Part shown: one piece after another, positions 50,301 to 57,997 of the stretch
Layout: the number at the start of each line of letters is the position of its first letter
Position numbering within the stretch: the stretch's first letter is position 1
Source of the DNA: an uncultured Fibrobacter sp.
GTDB taxonomy: Bacteria > Fibrobacterota > Fibrobacteria > Fibrobacterales > Fibrobacteraceae
NCBI GenBank assembly: GCA_946414025.1
Contig: CAMKMX010000014.1
Span: 1 to 59,584, forward strand
Length of the DNA stretch: 59,584 nucleotides
Direction: 5' to 3'
Notes under the pieces: model-generated
The model's database searches: none
The model's input: only the letters and a program-made list of their open reading frames with translations
Told to the model about the DNA's origin: nothing
Program-made: the position numbers and the translations under genes

Positions 50301-51195
50301 GTGGCGTGAAGAATTCAACCAGTCACGAGAATATCCGCTTTACCTGGATACCACTACGGTGTGGCCGAAGATAGGCATTGGCGTGAACGTGCCTAATTTC
50401 TCCCAGCGTGTGTCGTTCTTGAACGGTTTCAAGAGCGTCAGTGCGGCCCATCGGTTTGATTATACCAGGACTACCGTTGTCCGGCCTTTCCAGAGTGCCG
50501 AAGATTCTTGGGCCCACCTATGGAACTTTAATCCGCTGGTCCGTCTGTCTTTCTTGACCCAGAGCAACATGAGGATTGACAATGCTGTTCGTCTAAAGAT
50601 TGAATCGACGGATAGACGTCCGAAAGAGGAGGTTCTCGATAGCCCTTATTGGCCCAATATTGACGGCAATACCAAGGATACAACGGACTATTTCTGGGAT
50701 ACTCCCTGGATTCATACCTCCCTGTACAACGACTTTGCCATCAATATCGGAAATGACCTGACCATTTCGTACCCGCTAAAGACCAAACGTGGATTCCAGT
50801 TATGGAAATGGTATTTCAAGCTGGAAAACGATATCGACCTGAAGTTTACCGCCGGCTACGACTACAACAAGACCATCCGTAAGGAGTACGACCCTGACCC
50901 GGGATACGACATGTGGAACAAGTCTAGCGGCACAGATGGAGTGTTCAGGCAATGGAGTATCGATGGATACGATTATACGGTCTACAAGCCGGAACTCCAC
51001 AAGACGGACCGTTCGGTGCCTTCACGCACACACGAATGGTTCGTGCGGCCCAGCGCAGGCTACCAGTTCAACCGTATCGCTTCAATGAGCAGCTACATCG
51101 AGTATCGTCAGATCCACGAAAAGCTGGACGACGAGACGCCTCACCTGCGGCAGATATTGCAGTTCGAAATCGCGCTGATGCTACGGTTTGATTAG
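44359..51195 (+). CDS. sprA: T9SS outer-membrane translocon protein SprA
   Basis: At 2278 residues this is the largest gene here. SprA forms the 36-stranded outer-membrane channel through which type IX secretion cargo leaves the cell. The signal peptide ends near residue 29 (SLWA/QADS). The protein has the SprA layout of long tandem beta-strand regions (LMLQGTMDIRLKGYAEKD, GPYITVEINNVETG), internal plug-like domains and a C-terminal barrel ending in RFD. The start is TTG 44359, because a stop codon lies 9-12 nt upstream in frame and no better start follows. A G8 tract at 49384 lies in frame. It stands alone, without other T9SS genes nearby. Confidence 0.88.
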   Translation: MKRFLHRTPLGLFAFGLSILWASVSLWAQADSSGYAPTEAEPDPAETEWQPTYQYMELPPSATPLNGILPFGGVGASPRLMKNNRGQVYSHDIDIATREMDVSEKRVNSISRDTTTLWTAHYPELTDYVADMYDVGRKSLWLNGLVGQKDGGYETPETGSVFDITVPVTMPAWMKDFGLDKPKLMLQGTMDIRLKGYAEKDDAQGSTNTSLVPSLSLQYDPSFMVKGKIGPYITVEINNVETGLGIQNQVRVVYEESYKDEFEDYILQRVEAGTTSLTLSGTELTGYSENHQGLFGIKADWKLGDWRLTTIASQDGGSQEEYTINANESTTEFQILDKQFVAYRYYFLNHEARDNYISAAITGRTTSNYPATNLKLFKRSNLNNAKDVVDNITVVYKTPGGKTITKLVERMEEIPSSDYTYDPKTGILKINGVNRNTLVAASWSNDGSGRTGTTIRHGSRMVLVQWDATLSELTDIDKLMLRNVYSVGISDASSSSFVLRLKNKSGMTGTYLKTLGVADTSTGSPLVNDATIFKKDASGNYTGEMWLPCKPLSQYSGAGATERARENCLEPLRLLDSTGAMAQLYTLPVYKLNRFTSRFYFESVGKRRNSIISVRDPNSSYSVSAGSCMDISPGTEKLTAGSTTLIRGTDYEVNYELGQIELLSERALDPNKEIKVTFECEPLFEIDNKLLLGARAELPLERYGFGTGSLFGVTALYKSQSTTAKTPTLGNEPFSSVLWGMNLRLQDTVQALTDFVNLIPGIQTDAKSSWRFEAEFAASRHNANTSGDNEALVEDFESTVSGLTYPLTRLSWYPASPPGGVARQPSTYIENQDYRHKGEFVWHSNTTELYKYIYPSVGNSDVDNQHLTVLKMTLRANDNLVGNSWGGIMRPNSSYYQDLSEMKYLEVVARGNVGSIYLDLGLISEDLSINGYEPNEEYDGENDLGTTVARTDNGLDKVSGSDEKRLVWDCRISGCISTEITAANSDASEKDIARDNYDEDLENESDPSVHINGTENNSGERLYDTEDINKNGSLDTDISFVRYRIDLSKTDHMDYEDLKNGWRKWRIPLNQYDTIVSPAGSDYKTILAEALYSRLWIGGLNPGVAESKVQIVSLAVVGNSWEETTVADLYKTSSTENSQVVEVNGVPTQVQESMDTRDTSRIKVTTINNREDSNIYTKSPNTKTERDSETNAPLKETALVLDYQNLNPGQEVGVTRVFENDVKDLSSYKSIKMEIHYTTEAAKVPVRFAIQFGEGSLDGSSDYYEWSFRPVRYNCNSGDRASDCHEQNWLDNAFAMDLSDFSNMKRGRKPPFLEPTIRKVEGSSRDEQIKLVGNPSVTHIDWIRFVVIADADASPADLKGTFWIDDLRLSSMDTEWGYAARTSGQVEFADFISLSGAIRYQDGDFATLSTTGGSPKPKLSDAASQLDVAGDLNLSLNKFLADSLGFHIPMNFGYSSTTKRPYMKPTDDLLLKKSSFSNLTKDMFQNDLSVTSNKKEQELRDETESKGYESYVREKSFSVSYSKDYKASDSKIGEALSQIFLERPAASYSYAESEGRATTSADSTYSYRTILEYKLGTFTLFRKKPFEGLSKFDNAFSKTMAATEFEPWPQTFDVTLFDFNYVRYVDQDRDPDFVEPQVAKVVTYTADLNHKLNMRWNILSWLNTSYSLNISRDMQGGGDREGFVKENFFTTKEGGLFASDYVFDYDHTDRKVYVSKDSVVIVPRDTIARTMEDGREWAIDMQNPETYEIRYDTSAFYRVDSVGTREYGRSYGILRNERARTQQFKIGFNPRLIPFIPFNTSFSSDFNQQKTIPDEYDFLDANDIEKNYWTISQTNRFEFSPTFRIIDFFQNFGRENVVVTSLDKIKWNEIRMSWQTTTNTVGENFTLSQLYEEQGVTPMEYYLYGLGLGNGYRNRGFWNIVTGDMGLDHRDDFTRFAQYRNHHVDTLVYQGNFRHSVSRQFQIGTGIVLPIWDISVTGDLMWREEFNQSREYPLYLDTTTVWPKIGIGVNVPNFSQRVSFLNGFKSVSAAHRFDYTRTTVVRPFQSAEDSWAHLWNFNPLVRLSFLTQSNMRIDNAVRLKIESTDRRPKEEVLDSPYWPNIDGNTKDTTDYFWDTPWIHTSLYNDFAINIGNDLTISYPLKTKRGFQLWKWYFKLENDIDLKFTAGYDYNKTIRKEYDPDPGYDMWNKSSGTDGVFRQWSIDGYDYTVYKPELHKTDRSVPSRTHEWFVRPSAGYQFNRIASMSSYIEYRQIHEKLDDETPHLRQILQFEIALMLRFD
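49384..49391 (+). repeat. G8 homopolymer in sprA
   Basis: Eight G within codons for Gln-Gly-Gly-Gly-Asp near residue 1677. The frame is intact in this sequence. Slippage by one base would truncate SprA and remove the C-terminal barrel. Confidence 0.85.
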
Positions 51196-51238
51196 GATCT
51201 AGGGGCTAGGGGTTTGAGGTCGCGGAACTCACAACTAC
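51190..51238. repeat. Heptad tandem repeat (ATCTAGG type)
   Basis: Seven 7-bp units: GATTAGG, ATCTAGG, GGCTAGG, GGTTTGA, GGTCGCG, GAACTCA, CAACTAC. It contains the sprA stop codon at one end and the stop of the convergent gene at the other, so it fills the whole intergenic space. Confidence 0.8.
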
Positions 51239-51999
51239 TCCACAATCCCTACGTCGGAGAGCTTGACGAAGCCCTTGATTTTTTCGCCTAGCTGTATTTC
51301 GGCGAAATTTCCTTGGGTGGAAAGCACCTGGAAAGACGTTCCTTCGGAAAGGGTATTCAGGGTCTGGGACTTGTCGCTTGGAGCGCTGGTCACGTCGGCA
51401 TCGTTGGCGGTGACAACTCCGGTGATGTCCGTTTCCAGAACAAAAATCTTGTAGCCGGCACTGGCGCCAAAGACGCCCAAGATGATGGTAAGCCCAAAGA
51501 TGATTCCGGTGAAAATGTTTCGGGCCTTTTCGCGCAGGCTGATTTTGGTCAGGACGGCGATAATGGCAATGGCCCAGAAAATACCGAGCATAATCCAGAG
51601 CTGCGTCTTTAGAGAAATGGCGTGGTGCGCCTGGAAAAGGGCGTTCAGAATGGGGTTTTCTTCGGAATCTTCGTCCACCTTGTCCCGGGTCATGGCCTGG
51701 GCGTATTTCAGGTTATGCTGGATATCGCTGTCGTTGGCCCGGAGGCGGAGGGCTTTTTTGTAGTAGAAAATGGAGAATCCCAGCTTTCCGCTCCTGAAAT
51801 AGGCGTTCCCAAGATTGTAGAAAAGGTCTGCGTCGTTAATGCCGCTGTCGGCACAGCTCCGCCATTCGTCAACGGCCCGTTCAAAATCGCCTTCGTTGTA
51901 GGCCTTGGTGCCCGCTTCGAGACCTGCACAGGTTTCCGCAGCATTTGAGGTGGCGAATGCCGTTAGAATAGTAATCAGAATAAATACAAAATTTTTCAT
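51235..51999 (-). CDS. batE: BatE-like TPR and SH3 protein
   Basis: The 254-residue protein has a signal peptide ending near residue 20 (TSNA/AETC). TPR repeats lie at about 25-105 (GTKAYNEGDFERAVDEW, LFYNLGNAYFRSGKLGFSI). Two TM helices lie at about 130-150 and 162-182. A bacterial SH3-like domain follows at about 190-254 (VTSAPSDKSQTLNTLSEGT). This matches BatE of Bat (Bacteroides aerotolerance) operons. GAAGG lies before the ATG. It follows batD, with a heptad array in the 42-bp gap. BatA and BatB (VWA proteins) would lie beyond batD but are not found; the next gene upstream is on the other strand. Confidence 0.75.
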   Translation of the reverse strand: MKNFVFILITILTAFATSNAAETCAGLEAGTKAYNEGDFERAVDEWRSCADSGINDADLFYNLGNAYFRSGKLGFSIFYYKKALRLRANDSDIQHNLKYAQAMTRDKVDEDSEENPILNALFQAHHAISLKTQLWIMLGIFWAIAIIAVLTKISLREKARNIFTGIIFGLTIILGVFGASAGYKIFVLETDITGVVTANDADVTSAPSDKSQTLNTLSEGTSFQVLSTQGNFAEIQLGEKIKGFVKLSDVGIVE

Positions 52000-52011
52000 A
52001 TAAACCTTCTC

Positions 52012-52046
52012 GATTCCGAACTCCGAATTTCGAATTTCGAACTATC
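52012..52046. repeat. Heptad tandem repeat (AATTTCG type)
   Basis: Five 7-bp units: GATTCCG, AACTCCG, AATTTCG, AATTTCG, AACTATC. It lies between batE and batD and includes the batD stop codon. Confidence 0.75.
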
Positions 52047-53850
52047 TAACTTTCTCGCAAAGCTTTTCCACATCGGCAAGCATCTGCTTTTGCTCTTCGG
52101 GCGTGGCCGTCACGGGAGCGTAGCGCACGAAGGCGCATTTATCAAGCCAGCTGTCGATGGCGGCGATGGTTTCTTCTTTCACGCCGAGCTTTGTCAGTTC
52201 CTCTTTCATCTGGGGACGCGTCATGCCCTTGAATTCCAGGTTGGTGGTGTCGCTCAGGTAGTTCAACAGCCCGTTTTCGAGAGCGGCAAAGAATCCCTTG
52301 CCGTCGCCTGATTCGAGAGCCTTGCGGGCCTGGGCGAACTTTTCCTTGAGTTGCTTGTTGGCATGCCCCTTGCGGACCAGAGCCGCGTTGCTGTTACGCT
52401 TGCGACGGATCTTGACAAGAAGGGTGGCGACGATGTAGAAGGGAATGGCTGCGGTAAAGAGAATCCAGAACAACACGCTCTTGTAGAGAGCGGCAGTGTC
52501 CGCCTTTGGCTCGCTGGTGTGGATAAACCGGATGTCGGACCCGAGGGATTCGATTTCTTGCTTTTGCACGGCGCTTGGGCCTGCGGACCCTGCTACGGGA
52601 CCCTGGAAAATGGCTTCGGCACCTGCGTCCCCTTTTTCCACCTCGATGGTCCAGGGGCCTGCGGTAGCCGTTTCATATTTTTTCTTGGCGGGGTTGAACC
52701 AGGAATAGTTTATGGCCGGGATTTCGAAGGTCCCCTTCTTTTTGGGGTAGAGGAATACCTTGATGTCCTTGGTGGTGACGACCTTGTTTCCCGTAATCTT
52801 CTTGGAGATGTTGTTCTCGGGGGGTACGGAGCGGAACTCGCTGAAATCGGGAAGTTTAGGGTCCGTGATGGTGCCAGGCGTACCGTCGCCCTTGATGTTT
52901 ATGGATAGCGTCAGGGCTTCGCCTACCTTGAGGTTTGTGCGGTCAAAATCGGCGCTGAACTTGTAGTCGCCTACCATGCCGCTAAAGTCTGCGGGTTTGC
53001 CCTGGGCGGGGAGAGGCTTTACCATGATGTTTACAGTCGGAGTCTGGGTTTCGGCTTCGATAGATTCCTGCTTGATGGACTGGCTGTGGAAGGACATGCC
53101 TCCCATCTGTTTCTTTTCTTCTACAATTTTCGGTTCGCCGCGCTTGGTGTACTTGAACTTGAAGGGCGGAATTTGCAGTGTACCGTTTTTGGTGGGAGAA
53201 AGCCAGGCGAACTTGGCGCTGGCCTGCATTTCGCGGCGGGCGCCTTCGACGGGCTTGAATTCCATGGTGGAAAGGTCGCCGCGGTGAACGATAAAATCGT
53301 TACCGGTGCTCATGTCGGTGGCCTGCAGGCCTCCTTCGAAATGCTCGTAGGTGTGGAACCCGAGAGTGACGTAGAACTGTTCCCCTTCGTAGATGGATCT
53401 TTTGCTGGGGGTGAGGCTTACGGATACGGCTTCGTCGCTATAGGCCCGCTGGATATTTATGGGAATGTTCCCGCTAATGGTGCGCACGCTTCCGTTGATG
53501 TTCCATTCGATTTGCCCAACGTCTAGGGAGCCTGTCTTTTTGGGGGCGCGAATGTTGAAACTATAGACCCTTGCCTTGTAAGGCCTGCCACCTCCGCCAA
53601 AGAAGGAGTTGAACATGTCTTCGAAATCGGGGCGGATGACCTGCTCTGCGCTGTCCAGGCCCAGGAAGGTGAATCCGTTACGCGTTTCCAGCTGCGGGAC
53701 GCCCCTTTCGGCGGGGAGTTCCTGTAAGGGGACGATAAGCATCAGTTTGAAGGTCTTGCCGGCTTCTACGCGGTCCTTGTCCACCTGGAGCGACATGCGG
53801 GCCGTTGCGGCCATCGCCAGACAGAGAAGAATCATCAACAATCTTTTCAT
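52042..53850 (-). CDS. batD: BatD family protein
   Basis: The 602-residue protein has a signal peptide (cleavage near residue 17). Several Ig-like beta domains fill the periplasmic part (RMSLQVDKDRVEAGKTFKLML, the family's usual opening; VSLTPSKRSIYEGEQFYVTLGFH; FDRTNLKVGEALTLSINIKGDG). A single TM helix at about 455-480 and a cytoplasmic helical tail (about 485-602) complete it. BatD proteins work with VWA-domain partners in envelope stress or oxygen tolerance. ATG 53850 has no Shine-Dalgarno and is 7 nt after TAAATT (minus strand). It is in an operon with batE. Confidence 0.82.
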   Translation of the reverse strand: MKRLLMILLCLAMAATARMSLQVDKDRVEAGKTFKLMLIVPLQELPAERGVPQLETRNGFTFLGLDSAEQVIRPDFEDMFNSFFGGGGRPYKARVYSFNIRAPKKTGSLDVGQIEWNINGSVRTISGNIPINIQRAYSDEAVSVSLTPSKRSIYEGEQFYVTLGFHTYEHFEGGLQATDMSTGNDFIVHRGDLSTMEFKPVEGARREMQASAKFAWLSPTKNGTLQIPPFKFKYTKRGEPKIVEEKKQMGGMSFHSQSIKQESIEAETQTPTVNIMVKPLPAQGKPADFSGMVGDYKFSADFDRTNLKVGEALTLSINIKGDGTPGTITDPKLPDFSEFRSVPPENNISKKITGNKVVTTKDIKVFLYPKKKGTFEIPAINYSWFNPAKKKYETATAGPWTIEVEKGDAGAEAIFQGPVAGSAGPSAVQKQEIESLGSDIRFIHTSEPKADTAALYKSVLFWILFTAAIPFYIVATLLVKIRRKRNSNAALVRKGHANKQLKEKFAQARKALESGDGKGFFAALENGLLNYLSDTTNLEFKGMTRPQMKEELTKLGVKEETIAAIDSWLDKCAFVRYAPVTATPEEQKQMLADVEKLCEKVR

Positions 53851-53883
53851 GGCCCCAAATTTACAAAAAATGAGGGGCGAGAC

Positions 53884-53911
53884 TAGTAATGAGTTGTCAG
53901 TTATGAGTTGT
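53884..53911. repeat. Heptad tandem repeat (GAGTTGT type)
   Basis: Four 7-bp units: TAGTAAT, GAGTTGT, CAGTTAT, GAGTTGT. The same alternating words occur as in the array at 14171. Confidence 0.8.
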
Positions 53912-53964
53912 GGGTTTTTATAATCGCGCCCTAGGCGCCAAATTATATACTGAGGACTGAAAAC

Positions 53965-54013
53965 TTTTTAGGATTTAGGGGTTAGGATCTAGGGGCTAGG
54001 GTTTTGAGGGCTC
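53965..54013. repeat. Heptad tandem repeat (GATCTAG/GGGCTAG)
   Basis: Seven 7-bp units: TTTTTAG, GATTTAG, GGGTTAG, GATCTAG, GGGCTAG, GGTTTTG, AGGGCTC. Clear 14-bp alternation, nearly the same words as at 31504. Confidence 0.85.
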
Positions 54014-54302
54014 ATGTAAGAAAAATAAAGTAAAAATTCCTTAACAAACACCTTGCAAGCAAGGTAAAAATTTGTTATCGTTGGCCCGCGCTGTTGAGAA
54101 AACGGCAAAAATACACCAAAAACGCAAAAAAAGAGAAAAAATGTACTGCATCCTCGCCGCCCTGTTGGTCAAGAGCTTCAGAAAACGATCCAAGCGTGCC
54201 TAGCCTATGTGATAAGGGGCACGGCCAGTCTAATTAACGAAAAAATAATATCCTGTTTCCGCAAAAGAATTTATTTTTTTTTGTCGAAAAGTCAGGTTTT
54301 TC

Positions 54303-57300
54303 ATGAAAATTAGATTGAAATTTTGTGTCTTGCTCTGTTTGGCGAGCTTTTTGACGACTTTTGCCGCTGAATCAAAAAATTTTTGTTTTAAGGAAATTGC
54401 GGGAGGGGGGGGCTCCGGTTTTGGAGTTTTTCCAGAAGACGGGGGCTGCCGAATCTGGTGAGTCCTGTTTTGACTCGTGGTATAGTGACGGCGTTGGCGA
54501 TGCCGTCACTTACTTGAACGGTTGGCTTTCGAATAATGCGGACGGCGCCGTTTCTGTAACATCAAATATCGAATTTGCTGGCCGCATCGGGGGTGCCTGC
54601 AATGACGGGGCAACCGCGTTCAAGGGAAAAACCATTGACATGGGCGGAAGCCAGGTTTTGGAATCTGGCGTGGGCGGCCCCTACACCATATCGGGGGCTT
54701 GCTATGTGGGGAAATCCGATGCAGATAGGCTCGTGGGCTTTGCGTCTTTTGCTGGCAATTCCTCGGGCGGTATCCGCAATTTGAAATTTAGCGAGGCCTA
54801 TTTCAAGACGTCCGCTTCCAGCGCCTATGTGGGAATTATTCCGGAACTGCAGTCCTGCCCCACGGCCACGGTGGCTTTTGAAGTGGAAAATTCGGAGTTT
54901 TACGGAGATTATGCAGGTGCCGTGGTGGGCTATTTTGCGGACCATACGGAACCTGTAAGCGGTGCGATTGTAAAAAATGTGACCGTTACCGGGAAGAACG
55001 CAGGAGGCGCCTTTGGTTATGCCATGAATATCAAGGGTCTTGAAAATATCAAGGTGAACTCGGTTACGGTTAGTGGGATAGATGAAAATGACTGGCTGGA
55101 CTGCTTTTTGGGCGGTGTTTCTGGCCGATTGCAAATGGCTTGGGAAAGCGGAATATCCAATGTGAAAGTGGACGGCGTGAATGCGCATTGCGAGGCTTCT
55201 ACAGGAGTTTCTTATATCGGCGGTATTGCCGGCTATTTTACCCATGATAATGGGAGCAACCCTTATGTGGGTGATACGGTTGTCAATGCAACTTTGTCCG
55301 GTGGCGATTACATGGGTGGTTTGTGGGGTGTTTCCATATACAGCGGGAATGGGGCTACGTCTGTGAACATGGAAGACGCCCTGTTCCAGGGTTCAATTAC
55401 TGGAAACTGTGGCGCGAAAGTTGGTGGAATTGTCGGCGAAATGCAGGAAGGGGCTTCGGCTACGGATGCTGTTTCCATAGTCCATTCGTCCGTCATTGGC
55501 GATATTTCTGCGGGTTGCAGTGAAGGAGTGATTGACACGACGCAGGTCGGCGGCCTCGTCGGCAATTTCAGGGTCATTGACGGCCGATCTCCCGAAAATT
55601 CGGCGCTTTCCATCGAGAACACCTATTCCATCGGAGATATTTCCGGTACGGGTAACGTGGGTTACCTGGTGGGGAAACTGGATGAAAACCTGGGGGACAA
55701 CAATTTAACATCCATAAAAAACAATTACCATTACGGAACACAGGATGCATCTACTTCTTTGGGGATCGGCTCCTATACTCTTTCTGATTGGCAAAATCCT
55801 GCCTCTGCCAATGTTTACAAGAATGTGAGAAACGGAGTGAGAGGTCTTGATGTCGATGGAACGCTGATAACCGATTCCGATAATAAGATAATCTCTACCA
55901 ATGCTGGTGGACAGTTGGCCAATGGCGTTGCCGATTCCGAAGATATGAAATCGGGAGCCCTTGCTCAGGCGTTCAATGACGGAAGTGAGGTATGGAATCG
56001 GACGGACAATGTAAACGATGGTCTCCCGTATTTCGAAGGTTTCGCTCCGAGTTCTTCAAATTCTGGTAGTTCGAATTCAGACAAACCGGTGGAAAGCTCT
56101 GGATCTACTTCGCCGACTGAAAGCTCGAATTCCGAAAATCCTGAAGGAAGTTCTGGATCCACTGCGCCTGCCGGGAGCTCGAATTCCGAAAATCCTGAAG
56201 GAAGTTCTGGATCCACCGCGCCGACCGAGAGTTCGAATTCCGACAAACCGGTAGAAAGTTCTGGATCTGAATCAAAAGACAGCTCTGGCAGTGGTGATTT
56301 GCCTGTTGAAAGTAGCGCTGGCGGTGCTGACCACCACGAAGGTGATTCGACGGAACAGCAACCTGATTACACCATTCCGTTAGAGATTGTCAGTGCCGAG
56401 ATGAAGCAAACAGGCCGCGCGCTGCAAGTTGCCTTCAAGGGTTCGGATTTTGATGCAAGGCGCAAGGTAACTGCCCGTATAGAAATCAAGAATCTTCGTT
56501 CAGGGAAACTGGTGGTGGATTCTCTGCTGGGAGATTCCGTAGCCTCCGCAATCGAAAAAACTCTTGTTTTCCGTATGAAGGAAATGGGCGAGTTTTCCGT
56601 AAATGTTTCGCTAAAGGACTCAAAAGAAGATGCCGTTTACAGCGACACTTTGACGGTTGAAAAAACACTAGGTGGCGAGCCCAACACCTGGTACATGGTC
56701 TCGCTGGCATCTGTCGATAAGTCCTCCTTCCATTGGAACGATGACCAGCACCTGTATTGGTGGGATGATGGCGATACGGGAGATTTCTGGCGCTACAAAA
56801 AACTTGAAAAGGAAGATTCCCTTGTCGGTAATCGCGGCTTTTGGTACAGCTCCCTAAAGGGTGAGCCGCTGGTACTTCGAGCCGAAAATGACGACAAGAT
56901 GGCCGTTGAATGGCTTCTGGACAGTTCCTATACCGGGTGGAACTTGATTTCCAACCCCTATGGTTGGCGCATAGACCTATTCTCGGAAAATCCAGGGATG
57001 GTTGAAGGCGATTTCGGCTCGGAAACGGTTTTCTGGCGCTATAATCCAAAAACATACGATTACGAGGAAACCCGCTATTTGGAGCCCTACGAGGCGGCTT
57101 GGGTCAAGGTTTCGAAGATGATGACCTGGAAAGCTTCGACGACTCCCGTATTTTTGGAAGCTCAAGAAGATGACGAAAATCAGAGCTTTGTCGAAAATGA
57201 AAAATCCCTGGCGAAAGCGGAGTCCCGCAATGGTTGGTGCTTGCAGCTGGTTCTTTCGGATCGAAATGGCCGTCGCGATGCCGGAAATACGCTAGGCGTT

Positions 57301-57891
57301 GCCAGTCATCCTTTTGTGGTTGATGAGCCGCCTGCTAGCATGGGCGAACGGGTAAACCTGTCTATCGTAGAAGACGGTCGCCTGCTGGCCAAGTCGGTCC
57401 GCTCTGCAGGTAATGCTCAAGAATGGACACTTCGTCTTGACGCTAGTGATGAACGTGCGGGATACATTTCCGTCAACGGTGTAGAAAAACTATCCGCTTT
57501 GGGAAAACACGTGTATGTGACTGTGGATGGTGCAACTACGGAACTGAAAGCGGGTGATTCTTTGCAGGTGTCTCTTGGAAAGTCGGCAAAGAACGCTACT
57601 GTCCGAGTTACGGACGAAGCGAAGGCCTATGCGAAGGCTTCGTTAGATGCTTTGCACACGGTAAGGTCTGGAAACCGATTGCAGGTGTCGTTCAACGCCT
57701 CCGGCAATTTGGAAGGAAAAATGGCCCGCGTGGATATTTTGGACTTGAAGGGTCGGGTTCTTGCCACAAGGTCTGTCCTTGTTCATGGCGGTACGGCGAA
57801 CCTTTCGATGGATGTTCCTGGCTCCGGTTTATATGTTGTTCGGGCCCGCGCTCAAGGGATACACCGTTCGGAACTGTTCTCGGTAAAATAA
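54303..57891 (+). CDS. GLUG-repeat surface protein, frame broken at a G8 tract
   Basis: ATG 54303 opens a signal peptide (MKIRLKFCVLLCLASFLTTF) that continues as AAESKNFCFKEIAGGGG and then stops at TGA 54468-54470. The long frame 54361-57891 lies in another register and lacks a signal peptide. Removing one G from the G8 run (54415-54422) joins them into one protein of about 1195 residues. That protein would have a GLUG-like repeat region (about 60-580; GGIAGYF, VGGIVGEM, VGGLVGNF), a Ser/Glu/Pro linker with 18-residue repeats, an Ig-like domain, a WNLISNPYGW-type domain and a C-terminal T9SS-like sorting domain (ILDLKGRVLATRSV, GLYVVRA). It is either phase-variable in the off state, a sequencing error or a pseudogene. 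Confidence 0.75.
54415..54422 (+). repeat. G8 homopolymer at the frame break
   Basis: GGGA followed by eight G. With seven G the signal peptide frame joins the long downstream frame. This is a candidate slipped-strand mispairing switch. Confidence 0.8.
56071..56286 (+). repeat. 54-bp (18-residue) tandem repeat in the surface protein linker
   Basis: Four units starting at 56071, 56125, 56179 and 56233, each beginning TCGAATTC and encoding SNSENPEGSSGSTAPxxS-like residues. Units 2 and 3 are nearly identical at DNA level, which suggests recent duplication. Confidence 0.85.
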
Positions 57892-57997
57892 CCTGATTGT
57901 AAGCCGGGTAAAAAAAGTTTTTCCTGAGTTATGATAAATTGCCTCTGCCCCCGGGCGTCCGGGGATTTTTGCCGGCGATAGCTGGCAAGGAGGCTAT

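Larger units (their letters stand above)
53851..54302. other. 452-bp intergenic region upstream of the GLUG surface gene
   Basis: It contains two heptad arrays (53884-53911 and 53965-54013) and a palindrome GCGCCCTAGGCGC near 53932. A perfect hairpin ACCTTGC-AA-GCAAGGT at 54050-54065 is flanked by AACAAA and TTTGTT. A possible 20-codon open frame lies at 54141-54203, preceded by GAGAAAAA, with no recognisable product. The last 100 bp are AT-rich with TAATAT boxes and probably hold the promoter of the surface protein. No larger gene is visible. Confidence 0.6.
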
